From contig NZ_CP014544.1 in the NCBI RefSeq assembly GCF_001586255.1, forward strand, positions 310,001-374,000: a stretch of 64,000 nucleotides of DNA, read 5' to 3'. The notes under the pieces are model-generated. The model had not been told where the DNA came from, made no database searches, and saw only the letters and a program-made list of their open reading frames with translations. The position numbers and the translations under genes were made by a program. Numbering within the stretch: the first letter of the stretch is position 1; every line of letters begins with the position of its first letter. This stretch comes from Zhongshania aliphaticivorans. GTDB lineage: Bacteria; Pseudomonadota; Gammaproteobacteria; Pseudomonadales; Spongiibacteraceae. Below are positions 54,561 through 63,914 of the stretch, piece after piece.

Positions 54561-54577
54561 TCGCCAATATCTGCTGC

Positions 54578-55942
54578 TTACTGGGTTGCGCCTTCCGCTT
54601 CGGCTAATGCCTTCTTGGCGCTCGACATAATGTATAAGCCTTTCAATAAATTCAGCGCCTCATAAAGCTGATTATCATTGGCGGCCAATTCATTGCTGTC
54701 ATTTTTTTCCTTCTTGCGGCTTTTACCGTCGCTCTCAGCACCGTCACCACGACCGAGGTGGCCAGCTAGGTCGGCTTCTGTTACTTGAATCCCTGCATTC
54801 ACTGCTTCGATCCGCGCTTTCTCTACCACGATGTCGGGAATAATTCCCTGCGCCTGAATAGAGCTTCCGCTAGGGGTGTAGTAACGCGCGGTGGTGAGTT
54901 TAATAGCGCTGTCTTCAGAGAGCGGCAATACCGTTTGCACTGAGCCCTTACCGAAGCTTTGGGTGCCGACAATAATAGCGCGGCGGTGATCTTGCAGAGC
55001 GCCAGCGACAATTTCGGAGGCCGACGCTGAGCCGCCATTAATTAGCACCACCATAGGGGTGTCGTCAGCGGGATTTTTAGCGCTGGCCATAAAGCGGCTA
55101 TAGGCATTGGGAAGGCGGCCCTCGGTATAGACAATTAAGCCCTCATTGATAAATTCGTCGACGACCTGCACCGAGGCTTGTAACAAGCCGCCGGGGTTGT
55201 TGCGTAAATCTAAGATTAAGCCCTTGAGAGGTTCGCGACCTGCTTTGAGGGTAGCCAGCTGCTTTTTTAGATCTTGGCCGGTGCGGCTCTGAAATTGGGA
55301 GATGCGAATATAGCCGTAGCCGGGCTGGAGCATTTCGCCGCGCACGCTGGCCACGGTAATGACATCACGCTTAAGTTTGACGTCAAAGGGCGCATTGACA
55401 CCGTTGCGCAAAATTGTGAGTACGATTTTGCTGCCCGCTGGGCCGCGCATCAGAGTCACCGCTTCTTGCAGATTCATGCCTTTAATGGGCTTGTTGTCGA
55501 TTTGAATAATTAAGTCGCCAGGCTGAATGCCCGCGCGTTCAGCGGGCGTGTCGTCGATGGGGGTAACAACTTTGATGAAGCCGTTTTCCATGCCGACTTC
55601 GATGCCCAGGCCACCAAATTCACCGGTAGTATGATTTTGGAGGTCTTCAAAAGAGCTGGCGTCGAGGTAGTCTGAGTGAGGGTCGAGGCCGCTGAGCATG
55701 CCGCGAATGGCATTTTCGAGTAGGGTTTTGTCGTCGACTTCTTCAACATAGCTCAGCCGAATCTGGTTGAAGACGTCGGCAAAATTGCGCAATGCCTGAA
55801 GGGGCAGCTGCCCTTGGCTGTTGGCTTCTGCGAGTTGCTCTGCTTGCTCGGTGTTATTGTCCTCGCTGGCTAATACGGCTGTTGGTGCGGCGAGTATGAG
55901 TATTAGCAACGCAGAAAAGGTGTGGCGAAACATATCAGGCAT
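54578..55942 (-). CDS. ctpA: C-terminal processing protease, S41 family
   Basis: A signal peptide (ending near VLASED) is followed by the S41 N-terminal region, a PDZ domain (GGLGIEVGMENGFIKVVTPI, residues ~95-175) and the catalytic core. The Ser/Lys dyad is seen in INGGSASASEIVAGAL and GTQSFGKGSVQT. The C-terminus is a charged Lys/Glu linker and a helix. It is a periplasmic protease that trims cell-wall-related proteins. It follows gpmI and envC in the same direction, an arrangement common in gammaproteobacteria, and was probably co-transcribed with them. Confidence 0.94.
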   Translation of the reverse strand: MPDMFRHTFSALLILILAAPTAVLASEDNNTEQAEQLAEANSQGQLPLQALRNFADVFNQIRLSYVEEVDDKTLLENAIRGMLSGLDPHSDYLDASSFEDLQNHTTGEFGGLGIEVGMENGFIKVVTPIDDTPAERAGIQPGDLIIQIDNKPIKGMNLQEAVTLMRGPAGSKIVLTILRNGVNAPFDVKLKRDVITVASVRGEMLQPGYGYIRISQFQSRTGQDLKKQLATLKAGREPLKGLILDLRNNPGGLLQASVQVVDEFINEGLIVYTEGRLPNAYSRFMASAKNPADDTPMVVLINGGSASASEIVAGALQDHRRAIIVGTQSFGKGSVQTVLPLSEDSAIKLTTARYYTPSGSSIQAQGIIPDIVVEKARIEAVNAGIQVTEADLAGHLGRGDGAESDGKSRKKEKNDSNELAANDNQLYEALNLLKGLYIMSSAKKALAEAEGATQ

Positions 55943-56014
55943 ACATGGATTCCCAGAGCGTCCTTTAAACGAAACTTATTGTATCTTGCTTTGACGGCGA
56001 ATGCTGCCGATGGC

Positions 56015-57175
56015 TTAGCGACACCAGCTGCGGGGGTCGGTAGGGCGGCCCTTGTAGCGAATTTCAAAATACAGCCCGGCTTGGCGTTGACCACCGCTAT
56101 TGCCGACCGTGGCAATGCCCTCGCCGCCGCGCACCCAATCGCCCTCGCTGCGCAATAAGCTCTGATTGTGAGCGTAAAGGCTGAGATAGTCTCCGCCGTG
56201 GTCGACAATTATTAATAGCCCCGCGCCTCGCAGCCAATCTGCAAAGACCACTCGGCCGTTGTGAATAGCCTTAACCGCATCGCCTTCTTGGCCGCTAAGT
56301 TGTATGCCTTGCCAAGTTACCGCGCTGCCCTGGCGCGACGCGCCGTAGCGATTTAGCGGTTTGCCATTTATTGGCCAGGGCATTTTGCCGCGCAGGTCTT
56401 TAAAAGGTTTGTAGTTAGCGGGCATGGCGATGTTAGTCACTTCGCGCTCGACGGCTTGCAGTATGCTTTCAAGATCTTTGCGCTGCTTATCTAAGTTGGT
56501 CAGTGAACTCGTTTTATTAGATATTTCACTGTCGAGACCGGCTAGCGCCTTGGCGCGGCGTTGTTTTTGTTCAAGCAAGGCTTGTTGTTGCTGCTCAAGC
56601 TCCCGTCGGCTAAGCGCTAGTGCTTCGGCCTCGGCACTGATGGCAGGTTTGATGGTGTCTAGCTCATTCAGCGTGTCGCGGTATTTGCGTAACTCGGCAC
56701 TTCGGGCGCGGTTAAAGTAATCAAAATAAGTAAGGGTGCGGCTCAGTTTTTCTGGATCTTCTTGATTGAGCAGCATTTTCATTTGGCTTTCTTTGCCCAG
56801 TGAGTAGGCGCTGCGCACATGCTCGGCGATAAGGGCTTTTTGGCTTTGTTGTTGGCTGCGCAATTGGCGCTGACGATTTTCCAATTCGTTTAGCTTGCGC
56901 TGCTGCTGCTGAGATTTTTCTTTTGTGCGATGGAGTTTGGCCGCCGTTACGCCAATATCTTTTTCAATGCGTTGCAGCGCTTTAGCCGCATTGCTGCGTT
57001 CACTCTGCTGGCTGCTAATAGATTTTTTAAGCTTGCCAATTTTTTGGTTAAGCTCGCGCAGCTGTTGTTTGTTGGCTTCGCCATCGGCAGCCACAGCCGT
57101 GCCGCCAAGCCCGGCTGTTAAGAGCAGGGCAAGCAGCAGGGCGTGGCTAAGGTTCACGGGAGTGAACAAGGCCAT
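56015..57175 (-). CDS. envC: murein hydrolase activator EnvC-like protein
   Basis: A signal peptide (TAVAADG) is followed by a long coiled coil (~30-260, rich in Gln, Glu, Lys, Arg) and a C-terminal LytM/M23 domain. The LytM site is degenerate: TWQGIQLS lacks the first zinc His and YAHNQS replaces HxH, as in E. coli EnvC, which activates amidases AmiA/AmiB at the septum instead of cutting peptidoglycan. The ATG at 57175 gives a good signal peptide; a TTG at 57187 overlapping the gpmI stop is an alternative start. Confidence 0.88.
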   Translation of the reverse strand: MALFTPVNLSHALLLALLLTAGLGGTAVAADGEANKQQLRELNQKIGKLKKSISSQQSERSNAAKALQRIEKDIGVTAAKLHRTKEKSQQQQRKLNELENRQRQLRSQQQSQKALIAEHVRSAYSLGKESQMKMLLNQEDPEKLSRTLTYFDYFNRARSAELRKYRDTLNELDTIKPAISAEAEALALSRRELEQQQQALLEQKQRRAKALAGLDSEISNKTSSLTNLDKQRKDLESILQAVEREVTNIAMPANYKPFKDLRGKMPWPINGKPLNRYGASRQGSAVTWQGIQLSGQEGDAVKAIHNGRVVFADWLRGAGLLIIVDHGGDYLSLYAHNQSLLRSEGDWVRGGEGIATVGNSGGQRQAGLYFEIRYKGRPTDPRSWCR

Positions 57176-57183
57176 TGGCAGCT

Positions 57184-58740
57184 TCAATCGTTCTGAAGCA
57201 GGTTGATGCCGGTCATTTCTGCGGGTTGCTCCACATCCATTAAGGCCAACATGGTTGGGGCGATATCGGCAAGCTTGCCACCTTTTCCCAGTAGTCGCTG
57301 TTGGCGGTTGCCGACATAGACCAGCGGCACCAGTTCTGTGGTGTGTTGGGTGTGGGCTTGGCCGGCGTCGTAGTCTACCATTTGCTCGCAGTTGCCGTGG
57401 TCGGCGGTGATTAGGCAGTGACCGCCAACTTCTACTACTGCATCAGTAACTCGCTTAATACACGTGTCTAATGCTTCAACCGCTTTTACTGCGGCTTCAA
57501 ATACACCGGTGTGGCCAACCATATCGCCATTGGCGTAGTTGCAAATAATGGTGTCGTAGTTGCCGCTGTGAATGGCCGCGACCAGATTGTCGGTCAGCTC
57601 GGGGGCGCTCATCTCGGGCTTTAAATCATAGGTGGCGACATCAGGCGAGGCGATCAGCTTGCGATCTTCGCCTTTATAGAGTGCTTCGCGGCCGCCGCTA
57701 AAGAAGAAGGTGACGTGGGCGTACTTCTCGGTCTCGGCAATGCGCAGCTGAGTTTTACCCTGCTTTTCCATTACCTCGCCAAAGCTATTGTGCATGGTGC
57801 TGGGCGGGTAGGCGACGGCGGCGGGGATGCTGTCGGCGTATTCGGTGGTCATTACAAACTCTGCAAGCGCGGGGCGCACTTTGCGTTCAAAACCATCAAA
57901 ACCTGAGTCGACAAAGGCCCGGGTAATTTCGCGAGCGCGGTCGGCGCGGAAGTTCATGAAAATGACGCTGTCACCGTCGCTGATCTTGGCGTCGGCATCA
58001 CCGGTGCGTTGAATTATTGAGGCGCTGACAAACTCGTCGTTTTCATCACGATCGTAGGCGGCTTGCAGGGCGCTGCTAACATTGTCGTAGTGGAAGTCTG
58101 CTTCGCCGCTGGTTAGCAAGTTGTAGGCTTTTTCAACACGATCCCAGCGATTGTCCCGGTCCATTGCGAAGTAGCGACCAATCATGGTGGCGGTGCGACC
58201 GCAGCCTAATTCCTTGAATTTAGTGTCAAGCTTTTCAAGAGAGCCCAGTGCGCTGCGCGGTGGGGTGTCGCGGCCATCCAGAAAGGCGTGGACATAAACC
58301 TGCTTTGCGCCCCGCTGGGCGGCGAGTTCAATCATCGCCAGTATGTGGTTTTCGTGGCTGTGTACGCCACCTGCAGATAGCAGGCCAAGGATGTGCACCG
58401 CTTTACCTGCGTTGACAGCTTTATCTACCGCCTCGGTGTAAACCGGATTGCTGTAAAAGTCGCCGTCGCTAATGGCTTTGTCGATGCGGGTAATGCTTTG
58501 GTAAACCACGCGGCCAGCGCCGAGACTCATATGGCCTACTTCGGAGTTGCCCATTTGGCCGTCGGGTAGGCCGACATCAAGGCCTGAGCCTGATATAAGT
58601 GTGTGGGGGGCGTCGCGCCAGAGGCGGTCCCAGTTGGGGGTGTTGGCGTGGAAGATTGCGTTGTCTTTAGGGTCTTCGCGGTAGCCAAAGCCGTCGAGAA
58701 TGACAAGTACGACTGGTTTTTTTGCTAGGGTGTTGGCCAT
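57184..58740 (-). CDS. gpmI: 2,3-bisphosphoglycerate-independent phosphoglycerate mutase
   Basis: The 518-residue protein begins [17 protein letters not shown] (metal site) and has the catalytic Ser in [31 protein letters not shown], and the second metal cluster in [11 protein letters not shown] and [11 protein letters not shown]. It is a manganese-dependent glycolytic enzyme that interconverts 3- and 2-phosphoglycerate. It is divergent from the rhodanese gene and upstream of envC-ctpA. Confidence 0.98.
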   Translation of the reverse strand: MANTLAKKPVVLVILDGFGYREDPKDNAIFHANTPNWDRLWRDAPHTLISGSGLDVGLPDGQMGNSEVGHMSLGAGRVVYQSITRIDKAISDGDFYSNPVYTEAVDKAVNAGKAVHILGLLSAGGVHSHENHILAMIELAAQRGAKQVYVHAFLDGRDTPPRSALGSLEKLDTKFKELGCGRTATMIGRYFAMDRDNRWDRVEKAYNLLTSGEADFHYDNVSSALQAAYDRDENDEFVSASIIQRTGDADAKISDGDSVIFMNFRADRAREITRAFVDSGFDGFERKVRPALAEFVMTTEYADSIPAAVAYPPSTMHNSFGEVMEKQGKTQLRIAETEKYAHVTFFFSGGREALYKGEDRKLIASPDVATYDLKPEMSAPELTDNLVAAIHSGNYDTIICNYANGDMVGHTGVFEAAVKAVEALDTCIKRVTDAVVEVGGHCLITADHGNCEQMVDYDAGQAHTQHTTELVPLVYVGNRQQRLLGKGGKLADIAPTMLALMDVEQPAEMTGINLLQND

Positions 58741-58897
58741 AAAATTTACACTTCTGGACGCTGGAGATAAGCGTCACATTGTAGCTTTTTAGCACAGTTG
58801 AGGCTATGCGGGGGTGGGTGAGAATTACGGCTTGGCAGTGTATACTCTCGCTTTTTTCGCGAATTGTGCAGCGCACATGGCATAAAGAGATGTTTCC

Positions 58898-59311
58898 ATG
58901 GATAAATTAATCCCCTTTGTTGCTGAGCAGTGGGTACTGATATCGGCATTAATTTCGTGCCTGCTGTTGCTGAGTTTTCATGAGCAGCGCCGCGCAGGTA
59001 AGGCGCTTACGCCTCAGCAAGTGGTGAATTTGGTGAATCAGCAGGGCGCCGTCGTGATCGATTTGCGTGACAAGGGCGAGTTTAGCAAGGGTCATATTCT
59101 GGATTCAGTCAGCCTGCCGTTCTCTAAGCTAGAGAAAGAGATCGCCGATCACGCTGAAAAAGACAAGCCCTTAGTCTTAGTGTGCAAAATGGGTCAGCAC
59201 TCCAGCGCTGCGGGCAAAAAGCTAGGGTCTCTCGGTTACACTCAGGTTAACCGGCTTAAGGGTGGAATCTCTGAGTGGCAGATAATGCAATTGCCCTTGG
59301 TGAAGAAATAA
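58898..59311 (+). CDS. membrane-anchored rhodanese-like protein (YibN type)
   Basis: An N-terminal membrane segment (WVLISALISCLLLLSF, ~12-27) is followed by a rhodanese domain (~45-130) with VVIDLRDKGEFSKGHILDSV and the active-site loop VCKMGQHSSAAG carrying Cys. It is probably a sulfur-transfer or redox protein facing the cytoplasm. The place upstream of grxC-secB matches YibN in other gammaproteobacteria. Confidence 0.9.
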   Translation: MDKLIPFVAEQWVLISALISCLLLLSFHEQRRAGKALTPQQVVNLVNQQGAVVIDLRDKGEFSKGHILDSVSLPFSKLEKEIADHAEKDKPLVLVCKMGQHSSAAGKKLGSLGYTQVNRLKGGISEWQIMQLPLVKK

Positions 59312-59372
59312 AACTAGCTGGCGATTTGCGTTACTGTCTTTCGCGTAAGTGGAAATGTTATAAGAGGTAGAG

Positions 59373-59627
59373 ATGGCCAAGGTTACAATTTACACAACGC
59401 GATTTTGTCCTTTTTGTGTTCGCGCCAAGCAGTTGTTGAGCAGCAAGGGCGTTGCCTTTGATGAAATTCCGGTCGACGGTCGCAATGATCTGCGCAGCGA
59501 CTTGGCCAAGCGCAGCGGTCAGCGCACGGTGCCGCAAATTTGGGTAGGTGATACCCATGTCGGCGGCTGCGACGAACTGTATGCCCTAGAGCGCAGCGCC
59601 AAGTTAGATGCGTTAATTGCCTCGTAG
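59373..59627 (+). CDS. grxC: glutaredoxin 3
   Basis: The 84-residue thioredoxin-fold protein has the dithiol active site TTRFCPFCVRAK, the cis-Pro motif QRTVPQIWVG and the glutathione-binding GGCDEL. It reduces disulfides and mixed glutathione disulfides. AGAGGTAG provides an RBS. Confidence 0.96.
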   Translation: MAKVTIYTTRFCPFCVRAKQLLSSKGVAFDEIPVDGRNDLRSDLAKRSGQRTVPQIWVGDTHVGGCDELYALERSAKLDALIAS

Positions 59628-59722
59628 TGACGGAATAATAGTCAATTAGCGCCTTGTGAAACTCGGTTTAGGCCTTATATACGTTTATGATCCCTTTAAA
59701 TTAGTTTAGGAAGCGGAAAACA

Positions 59723-60199
59723 ATGCCAGAAGAAACGCCCGTCCAAGCGAAATTTGCCCTACAGCGTATTTACACCAAAGATGTGTCTTTTGAGTCCCCT
59801 GCCAGCCCGGTGATTTTTACCAAGGCGTGGAAGCCAAAAATACAGGTTGATCTTAATACGCGCAGTAAAGCGGTTGCCGACAATACCTTTGAAGTTGTTC
59901 TGACCGTGACGATTACCGCCAAGCTTGAAGATGACGAAACGGCCTTCTTGGTTGAAATTCACCAAGCCGGTTTGTTTGTTGCCGAAGGCATTGAAGGCGA
60001 GCAGTTGCGCCAGTTGTTAGGTATCGCCTGCCCAAATATGCTGTTCCCGTATTTGCGTGAAGCAGTCGATGCGCTGGTGGTTAAGGGCGGCTTCCCCGCG
60101 CTGGCCTTGCAGCCAGTGAATTTTGAAGCGCTCTATCGTCAGGCTGAAGAGGCGCAGGCCGCACGTCAGGCCGAGACCGCCGCTACAACCACCCACTAA
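59723..60199 (+). CDS. secB: protein-export chaperone SecB
   Basis: The 158-residue protein matches SecB throughout: FALQRIYTKDVSFESPASP, then VVLTVTITAKLEDDETAFLV, ACPNMLFPYLREAVDALV and GGFPALALQPVNFEALY. The tetramer holds preproteins unfolded and hands them to SecA. It lies in the rhodanese-grxC-secB run and is followed by a terminator. Confidence 0.98.
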   Translation: MPEETPVQAKFALQRIYTKDVSFESPASPVIFTKAWKPKIQVDLNTRSKAVADNTFEVVLTVTITAKLEDDETAFLVEIHQAGLFVAEGIEGEQLRQLLGIACPNMLFPYLREAVDALVVKGGFPALALQPVNFEALYRQAEEAQAARQAETAATTTH

Positions 60200-60216
60200 G
60201 TTTGTAGCGCCGACCG

Positions 60217-60256
60217 AAATACCGCCTGCTGATAGCTCAGTATGCGGTATTTTTTT
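60217..60256 (+). terminator. rho-independent terminator after secB
   Basis: AAATACCGC (60217-60225) pairs with GCGGTATTT (60244-60252), and the T-run follows directly. Confidence 0.82.
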
Positions 60257-60302
60257 ATCTCCTATATTGTCATGACCATCTTGGCTTTTCTGGTGCCCAG
60301 CT

Positions 60303-60770
60303 ATGTTCCATATTGCTTTGTACGAACCGCGTATCGCCCCTAATACCGGCAATATAATTCGTCTGGTCGCCAACAATGGCTGCCACCTCCACCTGATCGA
60401 GCCACTGGGCTTTGACATGGAAGAGAAAAAATTGCGCAGGGCAGGCTTAGATTATGCCGAACTGGCGCGGGTAACGCGCCACGCCGACTACCCGAGCTTT
60501 TTAGCGGCGATGGGTGACCGTCGGATATTTGCGTTAACCACCAAAGGCACCCGCAATTACGCGGATGCTCACTTTGAAGTCGAGGACGTGCTGTTGTTTG
60601 GCTCAGAAACTTCAGGTTTGCCGCCAGCCGTTCGGGAAAGTTTAGGGCAGGAACATTGCCTGCGCGTCCCCATGATGGCCGAAGCCCGGAGCTTGAATTT
60701 ATCGAATACGGTCGCGCTGGTGAGTTATGAGGCGTGGCGGCAAGTGGGTTTTTTGGGCGCTAAGGTCTGA
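60303..60770 (+). CDS. trmL: tRNA (cytidine(34)-2'-O)-methyltransferase TrmL
   Basis: A small SPOUT methyltransferase (155 aa) with [20 protein letters not shown] at the start and the knotted SAM-binding part [12 protein letters not shown] and [20 protein letters not shown]. TrmL 2'-O-methylates the wobble base of tRNA-Leu isoacceptors. It has its own gap after the secB terminator. Confidence 0.95.
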   Translation: MFHIALYEPRIAPNTGNIIRLVANNGCHLHLIEPLGFDMEEKKLRRAGLDYAELARVTRHADYPSFLAAMGDRRIFALTTKGTRNYADAHFEVEDVLLFGSETSGLPPAVRESLGQEHCLRVPMMAEARSLNLSNTVALVSYEAWRQVGFLGAKV

Positions 60771-60779
60771 GGCCAGCTG

Positions 60780-61195
60780 GCGCACCAACCGCTGGGAGAC
60801 GCTTGACGGGAGACGGTAAACGCAGTGCCGGTGTGTACTCAGTTACCGGGATGGGCCCCTGCCTGCGCAAGGGCGACGATATTAATAAGATCTGAACGAC
60901 AATCTTTATCATGACGTCGTACCTGCGCAGGCAGATATCCATATTCGCGAAGCGAATGTCTGTGGTGGAAGTGTTAACTTTGCGCTCCGTTGCTGAGATG
61001 GACCCCTGCCTTCGCAGGGGTGACTGAAAGCCCAACGTCATAATTTTATTTGGTCATACCTGCGCAGGCAGGTATCCATGTAAAACAATAAAAAACTGGC
61101 GCTTGGGTCCGGTAAGCGCAAAAGCCAAGCAATTGCGATGTTTTGACTCTAAGCGTCTCCCGTCTCCCGTCTCCCGTCTCCCGTAACGCATTTAG
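60780..61195. repeat. cluster of short palindromic repeats and a heptamer tandem repeat
   Basis: The 430-bp gap between trmL and ntrC has no credible gene. It holds repeated palindromic blocks: CCCCTGCCTGCGCAAGGGCG (from 60856) with its relative CCCCTGCCTTCGCAGGGGTG (from 61003), and TACCTGCGCAGGCAGATATC (from 60930) with its relative TACCTGCGCAGGCAGGTATC (from 61057). Towards the right a GTCTCCC heptamer repeats four times (~61155-61182), and GGGAGACG motifs near 60795-60820 are its inverse. It looks like REP-like intergenic repeats, possibly a small nonautonomous element. One hairpin may also end the convergent trmL and ntrC transcripts. Confidence 0.7.
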
Positions 61196-61201
61196 CGTCG
61201 A

Positions 61202-62620
61202 TTAATCCTCATCATCTCCACCCATCCCCAATTCCTTAATCTTGCGAGTCAGGGTATTGCGTCCCCAGCCAAGTAGATTGGCTGCATCGCGACGGCGGCC
61301 ATGGGTGTGCCGCAGGGCGGCCTCAATCATAATGCGTTCAAACTGGGGTACGGCGCGGTCGAGCAGTTTTTCGCGCCCCAGCATGAGCTCTTGGTCGGCC
61401 CAGCGCTTGAGATTGTCCTGCCAGTTTGAGGCGGGTGCGGCTTCGCCTTGAGGTCTTTCTAGTAATTCCGGTGGCAGGTCGTTTATGTGAATCTCGCGGC
61501 CTGAGGCCATCACCGTTAGCCAGCGGCAGGTGTTTTCGAGCTGGCGAACGTTGCCCTGCCATTCCATTTGGCATAGGTATTCTTCGGTTTCCGGGCGCAG
61601 GCGCTTGGGTTCGACATTGAGCTCATTACCGGCACGGGTAAAGAAGTGCTGCATGAGCTTGGGAATATCTTCTCGGCGCTCAGAGAGTTTGGGCAGGTGA
61701 ATACGAATAACATTGATGCGGTGAAATAAGTCTTCCCGGAAATGATTGCTCTTCACCAGCTTTTCAAGATTCTGGTGGGTCGCGGCAATAATACGCACAT
61801 CAACTTTGACTGGGGTGTGGCCGCCAACGCGATAAAACTCGCCGTCGGCTAATACCCTTAGTAGGCGAGTTTGGGTGTCGGCAGGCATGTCGCCAATTTC
61901 GTCTAAGAATAGGGTGCCGCCGTTGGCTTGTTCGAAGCGGCCGCGACGCTGGGCGCTGGCGCCGGTAAACGCGCCTTTTTCGTGGCCAAACAGTTCCGAC
62001 TCCATCAGGTCTTTGGGGATGGCCGCCATGTTTAAGGCAATAAAAGGCTTGGTCGCCCTAGGGCTGTGGCGGTGGAGCGCTTGTGCGACGAGTTCCTTAC
62101 CCGTGCCCGATTCACCGTTAATTAACACGGTGATATTGGACTGCGCCAAACGCCCAATGGCCCGAAATACTTCTTGCATAGCGGGTGCTTCACCGATGAT
62201 TTCGGTGGTTTCCAGCGGTGCCTGCTCGGGCAGTAGATTGCGGTTTTTGTTGGCGTGTTGCAGTGCGCGCTGGGTGGTGGCAACCGCGTCGTCAACGTCA
62301 AAGGGTTTGGGTAAATACTCGAAGGCGCCACCTTGGTAGGAGGCCACCGCGCTGTCTAAGTCGGAGTGCGCGGTGGTAATAATCACCGGTAAACCGGGGT
62401 GGGCGGCAGTAATCCGCGACAATAATTTAAGGCCGTCGATACCGGGCATGCGAATATCGCTAATGATGGCATCGGGGACTTCAGATTCAAGTTCACTGAG
62501 TAGGCCGTCGCCATTTTCAAAACAGCGGGTAATGATGCCTGCTTGGTTTAGGGCCTTTTCAAGTACCCAGCGTATCGATCGATCGTCGTCAGCTATCCAG
62601 ACAGCATTTGTTTGGCTCAT
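61202..62620 (-). CDS. glnG: nitrogen regulation response regulator NtrC (NR-I)
   Basis: The 472-residue sigma-54 activator has a receiver domain with phospho-acceptor Asp in DAIISDIRMPG, an AAA+ domain with Walker A GESGTGKELVAQAL, the GAFTGA loop and LFLDEIGDM, and a Fis-type helix-turn-helix (DAANLLGWGRNTLTRKIKEL). It turns on nitrogen-scavenging genes when phosphorylated by NtrB. It overlaps ntrB by one base. Confidence 0.97.
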   Translation of the reverse strand: MSQTNAVWIADDDRSIRWVLEKALNQAGIITRCFENGDGLLSELESEVPDAIISDIRMPGIDGLKLLSRITAAHPGLPVIITTAHSDLDSAVASYQGGAFEYLPKPFDVDDAVATTQRALQHANKNRNLLPEQAPLETTEIIGEAPAMQEVFRAIGRLAQSNITVLINGESGTGKELVAQALHRHSPRATKPFIALNMAAIPKDLMESELFGHEKGAFTGASAQRRGRFEQANGGTLFLDEIGDMPADTQTRLLRVLADGEFYRVGGHTPVKVDVRIIAATHQNLEKLVKSNHFREDLFHRINVIRIHLPKLSERREDIPKLMQHFFTRAGNELNVEPKRLRPETEEYLCQMEWQGNVRQLENTCRWLTVMASGREIHINDLPPELLERPQGEAAPASNWQDNLKRWADQELMLGREKLLDRAVPQFERIMIEAALRHTHGRRRDAANLLGWGRNTLTRKIKELGMGGDDED

Positions 62621-63693
62621 TAGGCTTGCTCCAGCGGAATGTGTAGCGAGAAGGTGGTGTTACCGGGCTCACTGCTACATTCGATTAGTCCGTTATGATG
62701 ATTAAGTATGGATTGTGCAATTGATAGGCCCAGTCCGGTGCCTTCGGCGCGGCCGCTGACCATGGGCAGAAAAATGGAGGCGCGCAGGTCTTGAGGTATA
62801 CCTGGGCCGTTATCAATAATATCGACACTGCACACCAAACGGTGGCGATGGGTGCCAATGGTGAGCTGGCGCAGGGTGCGGGTGCGAATAATAATACTTG
62901 GGTCGCTGTCTTCGTTGCTGTTTTGGCGCAATGCTTGTTGGGCGTTGCGGGTGACGTTTAAGAACGCCTGAATGAGTTGCTCCCGGTCGCCGAGAATGTC
63001 GGGAATACTCGGGTCGTAGTCGCGAATAATACGGATATAGCCCTCGCTTTCAGCTTCGACGAGCTGGCGTACTCGCTCTAAGACCTCGTGGATATTGGTC
63101 ATTTGTTTTTCTGGCGCGCGATGGGGGCCAAGCATGGTGTCAACCAAATTACGCAGCCGGTCGGCTTCTTCAATAATAATATTGGTGTAGTCGTGGAGTT
63201 TGGGATCGCTGAGTTCCCGGGCCAACAGTTGCGCCGCGCCGCGCAAGCCGCCAAGGGGATTTTTAACCTCGTGAGCAATGCCGCGAATCAAGGCCTGACT
63301 ATTTTGCTGTGACGACAATAAACCTTCTTCACGACTGATTCTAATCAGTCGATCTAGCGGCTGTAATTCTATGATTAATGAGGTGCGACGGTTTTCGGTA
63401 ACTGGAGTGACGGCGTAATCTACCGTGATTTCAATACCGGAGCGCAGGGTGAGCACGGTCTCGCGTTTGGTGTAAGCCTCGCAGTTGTTAATGGCGTCGA
63501 GTAATTTGACGAGGGTGTCTTCTTGCTCATGAAATAATTTGGTGATGGCTTCGCCATGAATACGTTGATCCGACACCGCCAATAGCGATTCTGCCGCGGG
63601 GTTGATGTAGCTCACGGTCAGGTTCGGCTCGACCAATAAAATGGCTGTTTTCAAATTGTCGAGGATTTGGTGGTGGATATTATTCGGGGGCAT
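62620..63693 (-). CDS. glnL: nitrogen regulation sensor histidine kinase NtrB (NR-II)
   Basis: The 357-residue cytosolic kinase has an N-terminal PAS domain (ILLVEPNLTVSYINPAAESL), the phospho-acceptor His in GIAHEVKNPLGGLRGAAQLL, and ATP-binding boxes IIDNGPGIP and GTGLGLSIAQSIL. It phosphorylates or dephosphorylates NtrC under control of PII. A sigma-54 promoter lies just upstream. Confidence 0.97.
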   Translation of the reverse strand: MPPNNIHHQILDNLKTAILLVEPNLTVSYINPAAESLLAVSDQRIHGEAITKLFHEQEDTLVKLLDAINNCEAYTKRETVLTLRSGIEITVDYAVTPVTENRRTSLIIELQPLDRLIRISREEGLLSSQQNSQALIRGIAHEVKNPLGGLRGAAQLLARELSDPKLHDYTNIIIEEADRLRNLVDTMLGPHRAPEKQMTNIHEVLERVRQLVEAESEGYIRIIRDYDPSIPDILGDREQLIQAFLNVTRNAQQALRQNSNEDSDPSIIIRTRTLRQLTIGTHRHRLVCSVDIIDNGPGIPQDLRASIFLPMVSGRAEGTGLGLSIAQSILNHHNGLIECSSEPGNTTFSLHIPLEQA

Positions 63694-63727
63694 AGCGTCG
63701 CCAGTGTGTTCGTTGTGCTTAGCTCAA

Positions 63728-63744
63728 AGCAATTTCTAGGCCAA
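63728..63744 (-). promoter_or_regulatory. sigma-54 promoter of ntrBC
   Basis: The minus strand reads TTGGCCTAGAAATTGCT, matching the -24/-12 consensus YTGGCAYRNNNNTTGCW with one difference (C for A) and the exact GG-N10-GC spacing. It lies about 35 bp before the ntrB start. Confidence 0.7.
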
Positions 63745-63881
63745 GCGGGTTGGGGTTGGCATTCGGGTAAAATTGACGGATTTCTTGGGCATAGTGCGAG
63801 TAGAGTCCCAATATAGTGCAGTCTTCGTCGTTGCTGAGCGCGACATTATTGGACGCGCCTGCACCTAGTATAGGTGATCTG

Positions 63882-63896
63882 GCCCCATTATGGTGC
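63882..63896 (-). promoter_or_regulatory. probable NtrC-binding site
   Basis: The minus strand reads GCACCATAATGGGGC, one base off the dyad GCACCA-N3-TGGTGC. Its distance of ~140 bp upstream of the sigma-54 promoter is normal for an enhancer, so ntrBC is probably autoregulated. Confidence 0.55.
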
Positions 63897-63914
63897 GCAT
63901 TTTATGGATGGGGC

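Noticed and set aside
60760-61041. 93-residue minus-strand open frame with repeated SPLRRQG
   Set aside because: It is made of the palindromic intergenic repeats and has no start signals.
63724-63900. Minus-strand open stretch reading ...GLYSHYAQEIRQFYPNANP
   Set aside because: It has no start codon, has a stop just upstream, and lies over the sigma-54 promoter and NtrC site; treated as regulatory DNA.
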